Assembly: GCF_001422925.1 (NCBI RefSeq)
Contig: NZ_LMNI01000010.1
Location: 1,022,993-1,086,992, forward strand
Length of the DNA stretch: 64,000 bases
Source of the DNA: Microbacterium sp. Leaf288
Lineage (GTDB): Bacteria > Actinomycetota > Actinomycetes > Actinomycetales > Microbacteriaceae
Direction: 5' to 3'
Position 1 is the stretch's first letter. Each line of letters begins with the position of its first letter. Shown in pieces: positions 34,784 to 43,187 of this stretch. Both the position numbers and the translations under genes were made by a program. The notes under the pieces are model-generated. The model saw nothing but the letters and a program-made list of their open reading frames with translations. It was not told the DNA's origin and searched no databases.

Positions 34784-36043
34784 GTGACCTCCCCCGCGCT
34801 CCAGCGCCGTCTCGGGCTCGGCGACGCCGTGTTCATCGGCCTCGGCTCGATGGTCGGCGCGGGCGTCTTCGCCGTATGGGCGCCGGCAGCGGATGCCGCA
34901 GGCACCGGTCTGCTCATCGGCCTCGCGATCGCCGCCATCGTCGCGTTCGGCAACGCAACCTCGTCCGCGCAACTGGCCGCCGCCCATCCGACGTCGGGCG
35001 GAACGTACGCCTACGGGCGCGCGGAGTTGGGTCCCTGGTGGGGGTTCGTCGCGGGCTGGGGCTTCGTCATCGGCAAGATCGCGAGCTGCGCAGCGATGGC
35101 GCTGACCTTCGCCGCCTACGCCGCGCCCGCGGGGTGGGAGCGCCCGGTCGCCATCGCTGCCGTCGTGGCACTCACCGCAGTCAATTGGTTCGGCGTCACG
35201 CGCACCGCCGGCGCCGCGCGCGTCATCGTCGTGATCTCGCTCGGCGCGCTGGCCGCGGCCGTCACCGCCGCCTTCTCGGCGGACTCCACCCCGGACTGGT
35301 TCACGGCCGGGACCGTTTGGCCGGGCGGCGGCTACGGCATCCTGCAGTCCGCCGGTCTGCTGTTCTTCGCGTTCGCCGGGTACGCGCGCATCGCCACGAT
35401 GGGCGAGGAGGTGCGCGATCCGCGCCGCGTGATCCCGCGGGCGATCGTGATCGCCTTCCTCATTGCGCTCGCGGTGTACGCCGTGGTCGCGGTCGCGGTG
35501 CTGAGCGCACTGGGTCCTGACGCCGTCGCCGCGTCGACGGCGCCGGTCGCCGACGCCGCCGCGCAGTCGGGCTGGGCGTGGATCGACGTCGTGGTGCGCA
35601 TCGGCGCCGCGGCCGCCTCGCTCGGCGCGCTGCTCGCACTCATCGCCGGAGTGAGCCGCACCGCGTTCGCGATGTCGCGCGAGCGGGATCTGCCCGGATT
35701 CCTCGACGCCGTGCACCCGCGCTGGCACGTGCCGCACCGCGCCGAACTTGCGGCGGCCGGCATCGTCGTGGTGCTCGTGGCGTTCGTCGACCTCCGCGGT
35801 GCGATCGGCTGCTCATCGTTCGGGGTGCTGCTGTACTACTTCGTCGCCAATGTCGCCGCCTTCCGCCAGCGCGGCGACGCGCGGCGGTACCCGGTCGTGC
35901 TGCAGATCATCGGGGCGATCGGATGCCTCGTCCTCGCGATCACGCTGCCGTGGCAGTCCGTCGTGGCCGGCGCGGTCGTCGTCGCGGTCGGGGTGGCGTA
36001 CCGGGTCCTGCGTCTGCGTCGCCGGATCACTCCCCCGGCGTGA
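34784..36043 (+). CDS. APC-superfamily amino acid permease
   Basis: A 419-aa integral membrane transporter with about 12 segments. The first helix holds the substrate- and cation-binding GSMVGAGVFAVWAPAA break (GxGxxG-like), followed by the conserved HPTSGGTYAYGRAELGPWWGFVAGWGFVIGK. Loop 8-9 has SRTAFAMSRERDLPGFLDAVHPRWHVPHRAELAAA. The substrate cannot be inferred. The GTG is placed by the leaderless signal. Its last 17 nt overlap the convergent HTH gene. Confidence 0.88.
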   Translation: MTSPALQRRLGLGDAVFIGLGSMVGAGVFAVWAPAADAAGTGLLIGLAIAAIVAFGNATSSAQLAAAHPTSGGTYAYGRAELGPWWGFVAGWGFVIGKIASCAAMALTFAAYAAPAGWERPVAIAAVVALTAVNWFGVTRTAGAARVIVVISLGALAAAVTAAFSADSTPDWFTAGTVWPGGGYGILQSAGLLFFAFAGYARIATMGEEVRDPRRVIPRAIVIAFLIALAVYAVVAVAVLSALGPDAVAASTAPVADAAAQSGWAWIDVVVRIGAAAASLGALLALIAGVSRTAFAMSRERDLPGFLDAVHPRWHVPHRAELAAAGIVVVLVAFVDLRGAIGCSSFGVLLYYFVANVAAFRQRGDARRYPVVLQIIGAIGCLVLAITLPWQSVVAGAVVVAVGVAYRVLRLRRRITPPA

Positions 36044-36575
36044 TGGCCGCAACCCCGCGGTCCCGCACCAGGTAGATCCACGGGAAGGCCCGGCACCCCA
36101 CCTCCCAGCCGTCGGCGTGCTCGGCCGCGAGGGAGGCCCGCCACAGGATGCGGCGGTGCTCCCACTGCGTGTCGGTGCGCACCATCCGATGGGCGAGCGT
36201 GCCGGCCTCGACCGTGCGCCAGCCCGCGCGCCCCGCCAGTTCCAGCTCGGCCATCTCGTCGAACGCCGTCACGGGTCCGAGCCAGCGCTCGGCGGCCAGG
36301 TCGCCGACGGTCGCGCGGGACGACCCGGCACCACCGCCGAAGCGCTGCTGCGCCGCCTGGCGCGTCATCCCGAGCTCGCCCCCGATGCGCGCCCAGCTCG
36401 CGCCGCCGGCCCGCGCCGCGGTGACGGCGCTCTGGAGGATCGCGCGCACCTCGTGTTCCGCGCGAGCGCCCGCAGCGACGAGGGCGAGGTGCTCGTCGTC
36501 GGTCAGCGTCTGATCGGGGCCGATGCCGGCGTCCGCGAGCACCGCACCGCCGATGGCGTCGGCGAGATCGCTCAC
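36027..36575 (-). CDS. Helix-turn-helix protein of unknown family
   Basis: A 182-aa protein. The first half is helical and contains a sigma-region-4-like HTH (AVTAARAGGASWARIGGELGMTRQAAQQRFG, about residues 48-78). The second half is a mixed region with many Trp residues (WLGPVTAFDEMAELELAGRAGWRTVEAGTLAHRMVRTDTQWEHRRILW, then GWEVGCRAFPWIYLVRDRGV). This may be a sensor or partner domain. The GTG overlaps the stop of the small membrane protein gene (GTGA), so they form an operon. It is a candidate autoregulator of the tandem operator upstream. Confidence 0.72.
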   Translation of the reverse strand: MSDLADAIGGAVLADAGIGPDQTLTDDEHLALVAAGARAEHEVRAILQSAVTAARAGGASWARIGGELGMTRQAAQQRFGGGAGSSRATVGDLAAERWLGPVTAFDEMAELELAGRAGWRTVEAGTLAHRMVRTDTQWEHRRILWRASLAAEHADGWEVGCRAFPWIYLVRDRGVAAITPGE

Positions 36576-36826
36576 CCGCGCCCGTCCCGGCTGGGAAGCC
36601 AGGTTCCGCGTGACGACGGCCGGCGCAGACCGTTGGCATACCCCCAGAAGTACATGCCTACGGCGGCGAAGCCGATGCCGACGCCGATGACAGCGCCCCC
36701 GCCGAAGCCTTCCCAGTCCAAGCCGATACTGAGGAGCACAAGACCGAGACCGACGACGATCGAGACGATGGCCATAGTGACGATACGGCCCGGCGTGGTG
36801 GAACCACGGGATGTCGAATTGCCCAT
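36572..36826 (-). CDS. Small two-segment membrane protein
   Basis: An 84-aa protein with two membrane helices (IVTMAIVSIVVGLGLVLLSIGL and GGAVIGVGIGFAAVGMYFWGYANG), a short Ser/Thr head and an Arg-rich tail. No family is recognised. The ATG at 36826 lies 6 nt after TAGGTT. It is the first gene of a two-gene operon with the HTH protein, under a striking tandem operator. Confidence 0.72.
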   Translation of the reverse strand: MGNSTSRGSTTPGRIVTMAIVSIVVGLGLVLLSIGLDWEGFGGGAVIGVGIGFAAVGMYFWGYANGLRRPSSRGTWLPSRDGRG

Positions 36827-36828
36827 GT

Positions 36829-36875
36829 TGTCAACCTAATCTTGACACCGACTCCGTGTCAAGATTCAGTTGACA
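36829..36875. promoter_or_regulatory. Tandem operator and promoter of the small membrane protein-HTH operon
   Basis: Two copies of TGTCAA-N7-TTGACA, at 36829-36847 and 36857-36875, 28 bp centre to centre. The inner halves also form the perfect inverted repeat ATCTTGACAC / GTGTCAAGAT (36839-36848, 36856-36865). On the minus strand a TTGACA half-site acts as a -35 and TAGGTT (complement of 36833-36838) as a -10 with a 19-nt spacer, 6 nt before the ATG. Binding would block the promoter. Confidence 0.65.
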
Positions 36876-38174
36876 CTACCCGAGCGGCTTGACCTCGAGG
36901 GCGTCTGCGGAGGTGCCGGCGGACACCGTCGCGAAGGCGGTGTACCCGTCGGATGCCGCGCGCTCGAGGAGCGCCTTGAGGTTCTTGGTCCGCTGCTCGA
37001 GACGCACACGCGACCCCTGACGCACCAGCCCGGCCTTGAGCGCGAGGAGCTCCCCCTCGGAGACGTCGCGGTCGTGGACGAGGACGACGGCCGGGGCCGC
37101 AGCATCCGTCCGCTCCGCCACCAGGTCGACGATCCGCTCGAAGCCGATCGAGAACCCGACGGCGGGCACGTCCTGGCCGAGGAAGCGGCCGATCATGCCG
37201 TCGTAGCGGCCACCGCCGCCGAGGGAGTAGTCGACCGAGGGGTGCGCGAGCTCGAAGATCGTGCCGGTGTAGTAGCCCATGCCGCGGACGAGGAAGGGGT
37301 CGAACACGAGCGGGATGTCGCCCTCGAGCTCGGTCTGCGAGCCGCGGGCGGCCGCCACCGCCGCGCCGATGCCGACGAGGTGTGCGACGATCTCGTCGGG
37401 CGCGCCCTCGGGCAGAGCCTTGCGGATCTGCCGCTCGCCGTACGGGTTGTACTCCAGGGTCGTCGGACGGCGGAGGAACGCCGCGAACGCGTCCACCGCG
37501 CCGGCGGTCGCGCCGCGCTCGCGCAGCTCGTCGACGATGCCGTCGGGGCCGAGCTTGTCGAGCTTGTCGATCGTGATGAGCACGCCCGGGCGCTCCGCGG
37601 TGCCGAACCCGAAGCTGTCGAGCATCCAGTCGAGCACACGTCGGTCGTTGATGCGGATGCTGCCGCCCTCGAGCCCGAGCGCATCGAGCGTGTCGAGCGT
37701 GGCCACCGCGAGCTCGGCCTCGGCGCGCGCGGACGCGTCGCCGATGATGTCGATGTCGCACTGCACGAACTGGCGGTAGCGGCCCTTCTGCGGGCGCTCG
37801 GCGCGCCACACCGGCGCGATCTGGATCGAGCGGAAGACCGAGGGCAGCTGGCCGCGGTTCGTCGCGTAGAACCGGGCCAGCGGAACGGTCAGGTCGTAGC
37901 GCAGGCCGAGGTCGGTGAGGGCGGCGGGGTCGTCGGCCGCGGCGCCGATCGCTTCGGCGTCGAGACCGCGCTTGAGCACGTTGTAGGCGAGCTTCTCGTT
38001 GTCACCGCCGATGCCGGCGTGAAGCCGCGAGTACTCCTCCATGACGGGCGTCTCGATCTCGTCGAAGCCGTGCGCGCGGTAGCGCTCGCGGATGACGGCG
38101 AGCACGCTCTCGCGACGGGCCTTTTCAGCGGGGAGGAAGTCGCGCATGCCGCGCGGCGGATTGACGGATGCCAC
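36876..38174 (-). CDS. hisS: Histidine-tRNA ligase
   Basis: A 432-aa class II synthetase. Motif 1 region begins PPRGMRDFLPAEKARRE. Motif 2 is FRSIQIAPVWRAERPQKGRYRQFVQCDIDIIG, and the histidine-specific loop is LVRGMGYYTGTIFE. Motif 3 is GGGGRYDGMIGRFLGQDVPAVGFSIGFERI. A C-terminal anticodon-binding domain follows (VVLVHDRDVSEGELLALKAGLVRQGSRVRLEQ). The GTG at 38174 lies 5 nt after the mazG stop, with AAGGAT upstream, so it is in the nhaA-mazG-hisS operon. Confidence 0.96.
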   Translation of the reverse strand: MASVNPPRGMRDFLPAEKARRESVLAVIRERYRAHGFDEIETPVMEEYSRLHAGIGGDNEKLAYNVLKRGLDAEAIGAAADDPAALTDLGLRYDLTVPLARFYATNRGQLPSVFRSIQIAPVWRAERPQKGRYRQFVQCDIDIIGDASARAEAELAVATLDTLDALGLEGGSIRINDRRVLDWMLDSFGFGTAERPGVLITIDKLDKLGPDGIVDELRERGATAGAVDAFAAFLRRPTTLEYNPYGERQIRKALPEGAPDEIVAHLVGIGAAVAAARGSQTELEGDIPLVFDPFLVRGMGYYTGTIFELAHPSVDYSLGGGGRYDGMIGRFLGQDVPAVGFSIGFERIVDLVAERTDAAAPAVVLVHDRDVSEGELLALKAGLVRQGSRVRLEQRTKNLKALLERAASDGYTAFATVSAGTSADALEVKPLG

Positions 38175-38179
38175 GCACC

Positions 38180-38941
38180 CTATCCTTCCAGGTCCTCCGG
38201 GGTGCTCTCGGCGGCGCGGATGTCGCGCTCGAGACCGCGCAGGCGCTCACGCAGCGCGCGCTCGGCGTCCCAGCCGTTGGCTCGGGCGGTCGCGACGAGG
38301 CCCAGGAGCGCGTCGCCGAGTTCCGCCTCCGACGCGAGCCGACCCGGGACTTCCCCGTGAGACGACAGTGGCGGGACGAGACCTGGGGTGTTCCCCGCGG
38401 TCTCGTCCCCCGACTGGGGTCTCAGCGGAAGGGGGGCGGGGACGGTGCGGGAGAGGCCGACCTGAGACGCCTTCGACAGGAGCTTCTGGGCGAGTGCGAG
38501 GCTCGGCATCCGTTCGCTCACACCGTCGAGGACCGACCGACGCTGGTGCTTCTCCGCGGCCTTCGCGGCGTTCCAGTGGACGAGCACCTCCTCCGGCGTC
38601 GTCGCGACAGCGTCGCCGAAGACATGTGGATGCCGGCGCACCATCTTGTCGGTGAGCCCGCGGGCGACGTCGTCGATGTCGAAGGGGTCGTCCTCGTCGC
38701 GCGAGGCGATCTCGGAGTGGAACAGCACCTGCCACAGCAGGTCGCCGAGCTCTTCGCGCAGCTCCTCCCGCGAGCCGTCCTCGACGGCGTCGATCAGCTC
38801 TGCGCTCTCCTCGACGAGGTACGGCACGAGGGCACGGTGGTCGATCTGCTGGGTCCAGACACAGCGGTCGCGCACGGCGCGCATGACATCGGCCGCCTCG
38901 CGGAGAGGGTCGGGGGCCTCCGGCGAGCGGGGTGCGGTCAC
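38180..38941 (-). CDS. mazG: MazG-type nucleoside triphosphate pyrophosphohydrolase with inserted palindromic element
   Basis: A 253-aa house-cleaning enzyme hydrolysing NTPs to NMP and pyrophosphate. The metal-binding EExxE...ExxD motif is intact: E44, E45, E48, then E64 and D67 in REELGDLLWQ; the MVRRHPHVFGD block follows. Residues 173-195, in the linker before the poor C-terminal repeat (EAELGDALLGLVATARANGWD), are encoded by a 68-bp palindromic element present elsewhere in the window. The GTG at 38941 overlaps the nhaA stop (GTGA); an ATG at 38983 would overlap nhaA by 46 nt. Confidence 0.9.
   Translation of the reverse strand: MTAPRSPEAPDPLREAADVMRAVRDRCVWTQQIDHRALVPYLVEESAELIDAVEDGSREELREELGDLLWQVLFHSEIASRDEDDPFDIDDVARGLTDKMVRRHPHVFGDAVATTPEEVLVHWNAAKAAEKHQRRSVLDGVSERMPSLALAQKLLSKASQVGLSRTVPAPLPLRPQSGDETAGNTPGLVPPLSSHGEVPGRLASEAELGDALLGLVATARANGWDAERALRERLRGLERDIRAAESTPEDLEG
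38357..38424. repeat. 68-bp palindromic element, copy 1, inside mazG
   Basis: Outer arms TGAGAC / GTCTCA and inner arms GGGACGAGACC / GGTCTCGTCCC around GGGG / CCCC. By eye it matches 61113-61180 at 61 of 68 positions. It keeps the mazG frame open. Confidence 0.8.
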
Positions 38942-40098
38942 GTCGTCACGGATGCTGCCGCCGTCCGGCGTCGATAGTGCCATGCCCGCCACGATACGAG
39001 CCCTGCGGCCAGGAGGAGCGAAATCACGGAACCTGCGAGCACTCCGAGCGTCGCCTGGTCGCGGAGCGCCGCCTCGTCGGAGAACGCGAGCTCGGAGAGC
39101 AGGAGGGACACCGTGAACCCGATGCCGCCGAGCGCGCCGGCGGCCAACAGGTCCGCGAAGGCGAGGGGCGGTGCACTCCCTCGGAGCCCGATGCGCAGCG
39201 AGATCCACCCGAACAGCGAGATGCCGACGACCTTGCCGACCGGCAGCGCGACGAGCACACCCCAGAACGCGGGCGACAGCGCGGACAGCGGCACCGACGG
39301 GATCAGCACGAGCGCGGCGGAGAACGCGAACACCGGGAGGACGATGACGTTGACCCACGGCTCGAGCTCATGCCGCACGCGCAACGCCGGGCGCTGGGCC
39401 ATCGCCAGCCCGAGCGCCACGCCGGCGATGGTGGCGTGCACACCCGAGAGGTAGACGAGCACCCAGGTGGCGATCGCCAGCAGCGCCAGGACGATGGCGA
39501 TCGGCACGCGGGCACGGGTGTCGAGCTGTCTGCTCAGGATGCCGAACCCGACGACCGCGACCGCGGCTCCGGCGAGCGCCGCGACGTTCACCCCGGTCGT
39601 GAAGAGCACAGCGATGAACACGATGCCGACGATGTCGTCGAGGATCGCGAGCGCGAGGAGGAACACCCGCAGCGCCGACGGCAGCCCGCGGCCGAACACC
39701 GCGAGCACGCCGAGCGCGAACGCGATGTCGGTCGCGGTCGGGATGGGCCAGCCGGCCGACGCGTCCGATCCCCACGCCATCGCGGCGTAGATCGCGATCG
39801 GGATCAGCACGCCTCCGGCGGCGGCGATCGCGGGCTGGAGCGCCTTGCGTGCCGAGTTGAGCTGGCCGGCGGTGAGCTCGTACTGCAGTTCGACCGCGAC
39901 GACGAAGAAGAAGACCGCGAGCAGTCCGTCCCTGATCCAGTGGGAGAGGCTGAGCTCGAACACGCCCGGGATGCCGAGGTACGCGTGCATCGCGTCGTCG
40001 ACGGCGGGGCCCCACGCCGAGTTGGCGACGAACAGGCCGAGACCCGCCGCGAGGAGCAGGATGATCGCGGGGAAACGGGCGGAGCGGAGAAGCGACAT
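38938..40098 (-). CDS. nhaA: Na+/H+ antiporter NhaA
   Basis: A 386-aa, about 12-segment antiporter exchanging external H+ for internal Na+. The ion-binding Asp pair is in LALAILDDIVGIVFIAVLF. PTATDIAFALGVLAVFG and the C-terminal FSDEAALRDQATLGVLAGSV block are also diagnostic. GGAGG precedes the ATG. A TACACT hexamer (complement of 40167-40172) would give a leader of about 60 nt. It is the first gene of the nhaA-mazG-hisS run. Confidence 0.95.
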   Translation of the reverse strand: MSLLRSARFPAIILLLAAGLGLFVANSAWGPAVDDAMHAYLGIPGVFELSLSHWIRDGLLAVFFFVVAVELQYELTAGQLNSARKALQPAIAAAGGVLIPIAIYAAMAWGSDASAGWPIPTATDIAFALGVLAVFGRGLPSALRVFLLALAILDDIVGIVFIAVLFTTGVNVAALAGAAVAVVGFGILSRQLDTRARVPIAIVLALLAIATWVLVYLSGVHATIAGVALGLAMAQRPALRVRHELEPWVNVIVLPVFAFSAALVLIPSVPLSALSPAFWGVLVALPVGKVVGISLFGWISLRIGLRGSAPPLAFADLLAAGALGGIGFTVSLLLSELAFSDEAALRDQATLGVLAGSVISLLLAAGLVSWRAWHYRRRTAAASVTT

Positions 40099-40259
40099 CT
40101 GGCCTCCGGGAGGGGATCGCGGGTCGACGAGGACGTGCCGACCAGACTTCCCGGCGCTCCACGGTCAGTGTAGCGAGCGGGTTCGCGGCACCTCCGAGCG
40201 ACGGCCCCGACCGATCGTCACACAGCGTCCACCGTCACTTCCGGGAAACAGCGCGCCGT

Positions 40260-40265
40260 TAGCCT
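40260..40265 (+). promoter_or_regulatory. -10 element of ppc, leaderless
   Basis: TAGCCT, 6 nt before the ATG at 40272. The spacer GGAGAG could alternatively be a ribosome site of a longer mRNA, but it abuts the start. Confidence 0.55.
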
Positions 40266-40271
40266 GGAGAG

Positions 40272-42944
40272 ATGCGTGAACTCACCCACACCGAAGCGAT
40301 CGACCTCGTCGGGCGGTACGAGGCGGAGCAGGCGATCCCCGAGCAGATGCGCGGCGACGTCCGCATGCTGGGGACGCTCCTCGGTCAGGTGCTGCGCGAG
40401 AGCGGTTCGCCGGGACTGTACGAGGATGTCGAGCGCCTGCGCACCGCGACGATCCAGGCGTACACCGACGAGACGCCGGAGGCGTTCGCCCGCGCCGCCG
40501 CCATCGCCGACTCGTTCACGATCGCCCGCGCCGACGAGGTCGCGCGGGCGTTCACCGCGTACTTCCACCTCGTGAACCTCGCCGAGGAGCACCAGCGGGT
40601 GCGCGTGCTGCGCGAACGCGACGGGCGCCCCGACCGCGAGCAGGCCACCGACTCGGTCGCCGCCGCCTTCGTGCGCCTGGCCGCCGAGGTCGGCGACGAC
40701 ACCGCCCTGAAGCGCCTGCAGAGCATGCGGTTCCACCCGGTGTTCACGGCTCACCCGACGGAGGCCCGCCGCCGTGCGGTGTCCACCAGCATCCGCCGCC
40801 TCGCGACCCTTCTCGAGGAGCACGACGCGTCGCTGCGCGGCGGCGCCGACGAGCGCCGCGCCGAGCGTCGCATGCTCGAGGAGATCGACACCCTGTGGCG
40901 CACCGCGCCCCTGCGGCCCGAGAAGCCCGCCCCCACCGACGAGGTGCGCGCGGTCATGGCCGTGTTCGACGACACGCTCTACACGGCGGTCCCCCACGTG
41001 TACCGCCGCGTCGACGACGCCCTGCAGGGCCCCGCCGCCGGCGGACGCGCACCGGTCGTGCGCCCGTTCGTGCGCGTCGGCTCGTGGGTGGGCGGGGACC
41101 GTGACGGGAACCCGTTCGTGACGGCATCCGTCACCCGCAAGGCCTCCGCGATCGCGAGCGAGCACGTGCTCATCGGCCTGGCGCGCACGACCAGCCGCAT
41201 CGGCCGCACGATGACGCTCGACGCGTCGACCACGCCGCCGAGCGATGCCCTCCTCGCGCTGTGGCGGCGCCTCAAGGCCGCCGACGAGGACGCCGCGAAG
41301 GACATCGCCAAGCGCTCTCCCGACGAGCCGCACCGCCGCATCCTGCTGCTGATCGCTCGCAAGATCGAGGCGACCCGCGCGCGCAACGCCGACCTCGCGT
41401 ACCGCGACCCCGAGCACCTGCTGGCCGACCTCCGCGTCGTGCAGGACTCGCTCGTGCAGGCGGGCGCGCCTCGTCAGGCCTACGGCCACCTGCAGCAGCT
41501 GCTGTGGCAGGTCGAGACCTACGGCTTCCATCTCACCGAGCTCGAAGTGCGTCAGCACTCGGCCGTGCACGCGAAGGTGCTCGCCGAACTCGAGTCGGGT
41601 GCGCCGCGCAGCGAGCTCGCCGAAGAGGTGCTCGACGTCGTGCGCACGGTGGGGTTCCTGCAGGAGCGCTACGGTCCGCGTGCCGCCGGTCGGTACATCG
41701 TGTCGTTCACGCAGTCCGCGCAGGACCTGGCGAACGTCCACAGGCTCGCCGCCTACGCGGTCGGCCCCGACGGCACGCCGCCCGTGCTGGATGTGATCCC
41801 GCTGTTCGAGACGTTCGCCGACCTGCAGGCCGCGCCCCGCATCCTCGCCGAGATCGTCGAGCACCCCGAATTCGCCGCACGCCTGGAGGCGACCGGGCGT
41901 CGCCTCGAGGTCATGCTCGGCTACTCGGACTCCTCGAAGGACGTCGGCCCCGTCGCCGCCAACCTCGCGCTGTACGAGGCGCAGGCGAAGATCGCCGCGT
42001 GGGCTGACGAAAACGGCATCGAGCTCACCCTCTTCCACGGTCGCGGCGGCGCCCTCGGGCGCGGCGGCGGCCCCGCGAACTCTGCGATCATGGCGCAGCC
42101 GCCGCACTCCGTCGACGGCCGGTTCAAGCTCACCGAGCAGGGCGAGGTCATCTTCGCCCGCTACGGCGACCCCGCGATCGCGATGCGCCACATCGACCAG
42201 GTCGCCGCGGCGATCCTGCTCGCATCGTCGCCCTCCAACGAGGAGCGCAACCGCGACGCGGCGGCGACGTACGCCGACGTGGCCGCGACGATGGACGCGG
42301 CTTCGCGCGAGCGCTTCTTCTCCCTGGTGAAGGCCCCAGGGTTCGCGCCGTGGTTCGCCCGCGTGACGCCGATGGAGGAGATCGGCCTGCTCGCCCTCGG
42401 CTCCCGGCCGGCCCGCCGCGGCCTGTCGGTCGAGTCCCTCGAAGACCTCCGCGCCATCCCGTGGGTGTTCGCGTGGACGCAGGCGCGCATCAACCTCGCC
42501 GGCTGGTTCGGCCTGGGCACGGCGCTGGAGGCGGTCGGCGACGAGCCGCTGCTGCAGCGGGCCTACCAGGAGTGGCCGCTGTTCCGGACGCTCATCGACA
42601 ACGTCGCCATGAGCCTCGCCAAGACCGACGACCGCATCGCGCTGCACTACCTCGAGCTGGGCGACCGCGACGACCTCGCGGCGCTCGTGCGCGACGAGAT
42701 GCACCTCACGCGCGACTGGGTGATCCGCATCACCGGCGGGACCGAGCTGCTCGGCAACAAGCCCGTGCTGCAGCGTGCCGTCAAGATGCGCAGTCCCTAC
42801 GTCGACGCGCTGTCGCTGCTCCAGTTGCGGGCGCTCCGGGCGCTCCGGGAGGCTCCCGAGGGCGCGCCGGTCGATCCCGAGCTGCAGCGCCTGCTGCTGC
42901 TGTCGGTCTCGGGTGTCGCGGCCGGACTGCAGAACACGGGCTGA
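40272..42944 (+). CDS. ppc: Phosphoenolpyruvate carboxylase
   Basis: An 890-aa anaplerotic enzyme carboxylating PEP with bicarbonate to oxaloacetate. The catalytic His is H161 in VFTAHPTEARRR and the active-site Lys is K556 in VMLGYSDSSKDVGP. The Gly/Arg-rich loop is FHGRGGALGRGGGP, and the C-terminus is the usual MQNTG-like end (AAGLQNTG), where feedback inhibitors bind in the family. The length is typical. It stands as a single transcription unit. Confidence 0.97.
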   Translation: MRELTHTEAIDLVGRYEAEQAIPEQMRGDVRMLGTLLGQVLRESGSPGLYEDVERLRTATIQAYTDETPEAFARAAAIADSFTIARADEVARAFTAYFHLVNLAEEHQRVRVLRERDGRPDREQATDSVAAAFVRLAAEVGDDTALKRLQSMRFHPVFTAHPTEARRRAVSTSIRRLATLLEEHDASLRGGADERRAERRMLEEIDTLWRTAPLRPEKPAPTDEVRAVMAVFDDTLYTAVPHVYRRVDDALQGPAAGGRAPVVRPFVRVGSWVGGDRDGNPFVTASVTRKASAIASEHVLIGLARTTSRIGRTMTLDASTTPPSDALLALWRRLKAADEDAAKDIAKRSPDEPHRRILLLIARKIEATRARNADLAYRDPEHLLADLRVVQDSLVQAGAPRQAYGHLQQLLWQVETYGFHLTELEVRQHSAVHAKVLAELESGAPRSELAEEVLDVVRTVGFLQERYGPRAAGRYIVSFTQSAQDLANVHRLAAYAVGPDGTPPVLDVIPLFETFADLQAAPRILAEIVEHPEFAARLEATGRRLEVMLGYSDSSKDVGPVAANLALYEAQAKIAAWADENGIELTLFHGRGGALGRGGGPANSAIMAQPPHSVDGRFKLTEQGEVIFARYGDPAIAMRHIDQVAAAILLASSPSNEERNRDAAATYADVAATMDAASRERFFSLVKAPGFAPWFARVTPMEEIGLLALGSRPARRGLSVESLEDLRAIPWVFAWTQARINLAGWFGLGTALEAVGDEPLLQRAYQEWPLFRTLIDNVAMSLAKTDDRIALHYLELGDRDDLAALVRDEMHLTRDWVIRITGGTELLGNKPVLQRAVKMRSPYVDALSLLQLRALRALREAPEGAPVDPELQRLLLLSVSGVAAGLQNTG

Positions 42945-42991
42945 CCCGCACAGCGCCGCGCGTCGCAACCGGGATCGCCGAGAGCCCGGCG

Positions 42992-42997
42992 TACCGT
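42992..42997 (+). promoter_or_regulatory. -10 element of the small zinc-ribbon gene
   Basis: TACCGT, 7 nt before the ATG at 43005. Confidence 0.5.
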
Positions 42998-43004
42998 GGC
43001 GCCC

Positions 43005-43175
43005 ATGGCACGGATCGTCGTCGCCGAAGTCTGCCCCTGGTGCGGGTCGCTCGATGTGCGGGCGAGCGAACCGAGGTGGTTCCGGATCGAGTGGGAGCGT
43101 CGGGGCCACCTCGACGACGGCTCGGTCGACCGCCTCGAGTTCTGCTGCCGCGACTGCGGCCTCGCCTGGGACTGA
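43005..43175 (+). CDS. Small 56-aa zinc-ribbon-like protein
   Basis: Reads MARIVVAEVCPWCGSLDV at the start and EFCCRDCGLAWD at the end: two CxxC knuckles (C10/C13 and C48/C51, with C47 beside) around a charged middle. This fits a single zinc ribbon. There is no ribosome site; the leaderless-type hexamer 7 nt upstream and the hairpin just downstream (43188) support a real, independently transcribed gene. No family or function is known to me; it could bind nucleic acid or a protein partner. Confidence 0.62.
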   Translation: MARIVVAEVCPWCGSLDVRASEPRWFRIEWERRGHLDDGSVDRLEFCCRDCGLAWD

Positions 43176-43187
43176 CGTCGGGGATTC

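Noticed and set aside
38983..38983. ATG at 38983 as the mazG start.
   Set aside because: It would overlap nhaA by 46 nt. The GTG at 38941 forms the same GTGA junction seen at other coupled pairs in this window and still contains the whole MazG domain.
40099..40172. Possible Na+ or Li+ riboswitch (nhaA motifs) in the nhaA leader.
   Set aside because: The leader is about 60 nt and I cannot recognise the conserved core of the known nhaA-associated motifs. A covariance-model search would be needed.
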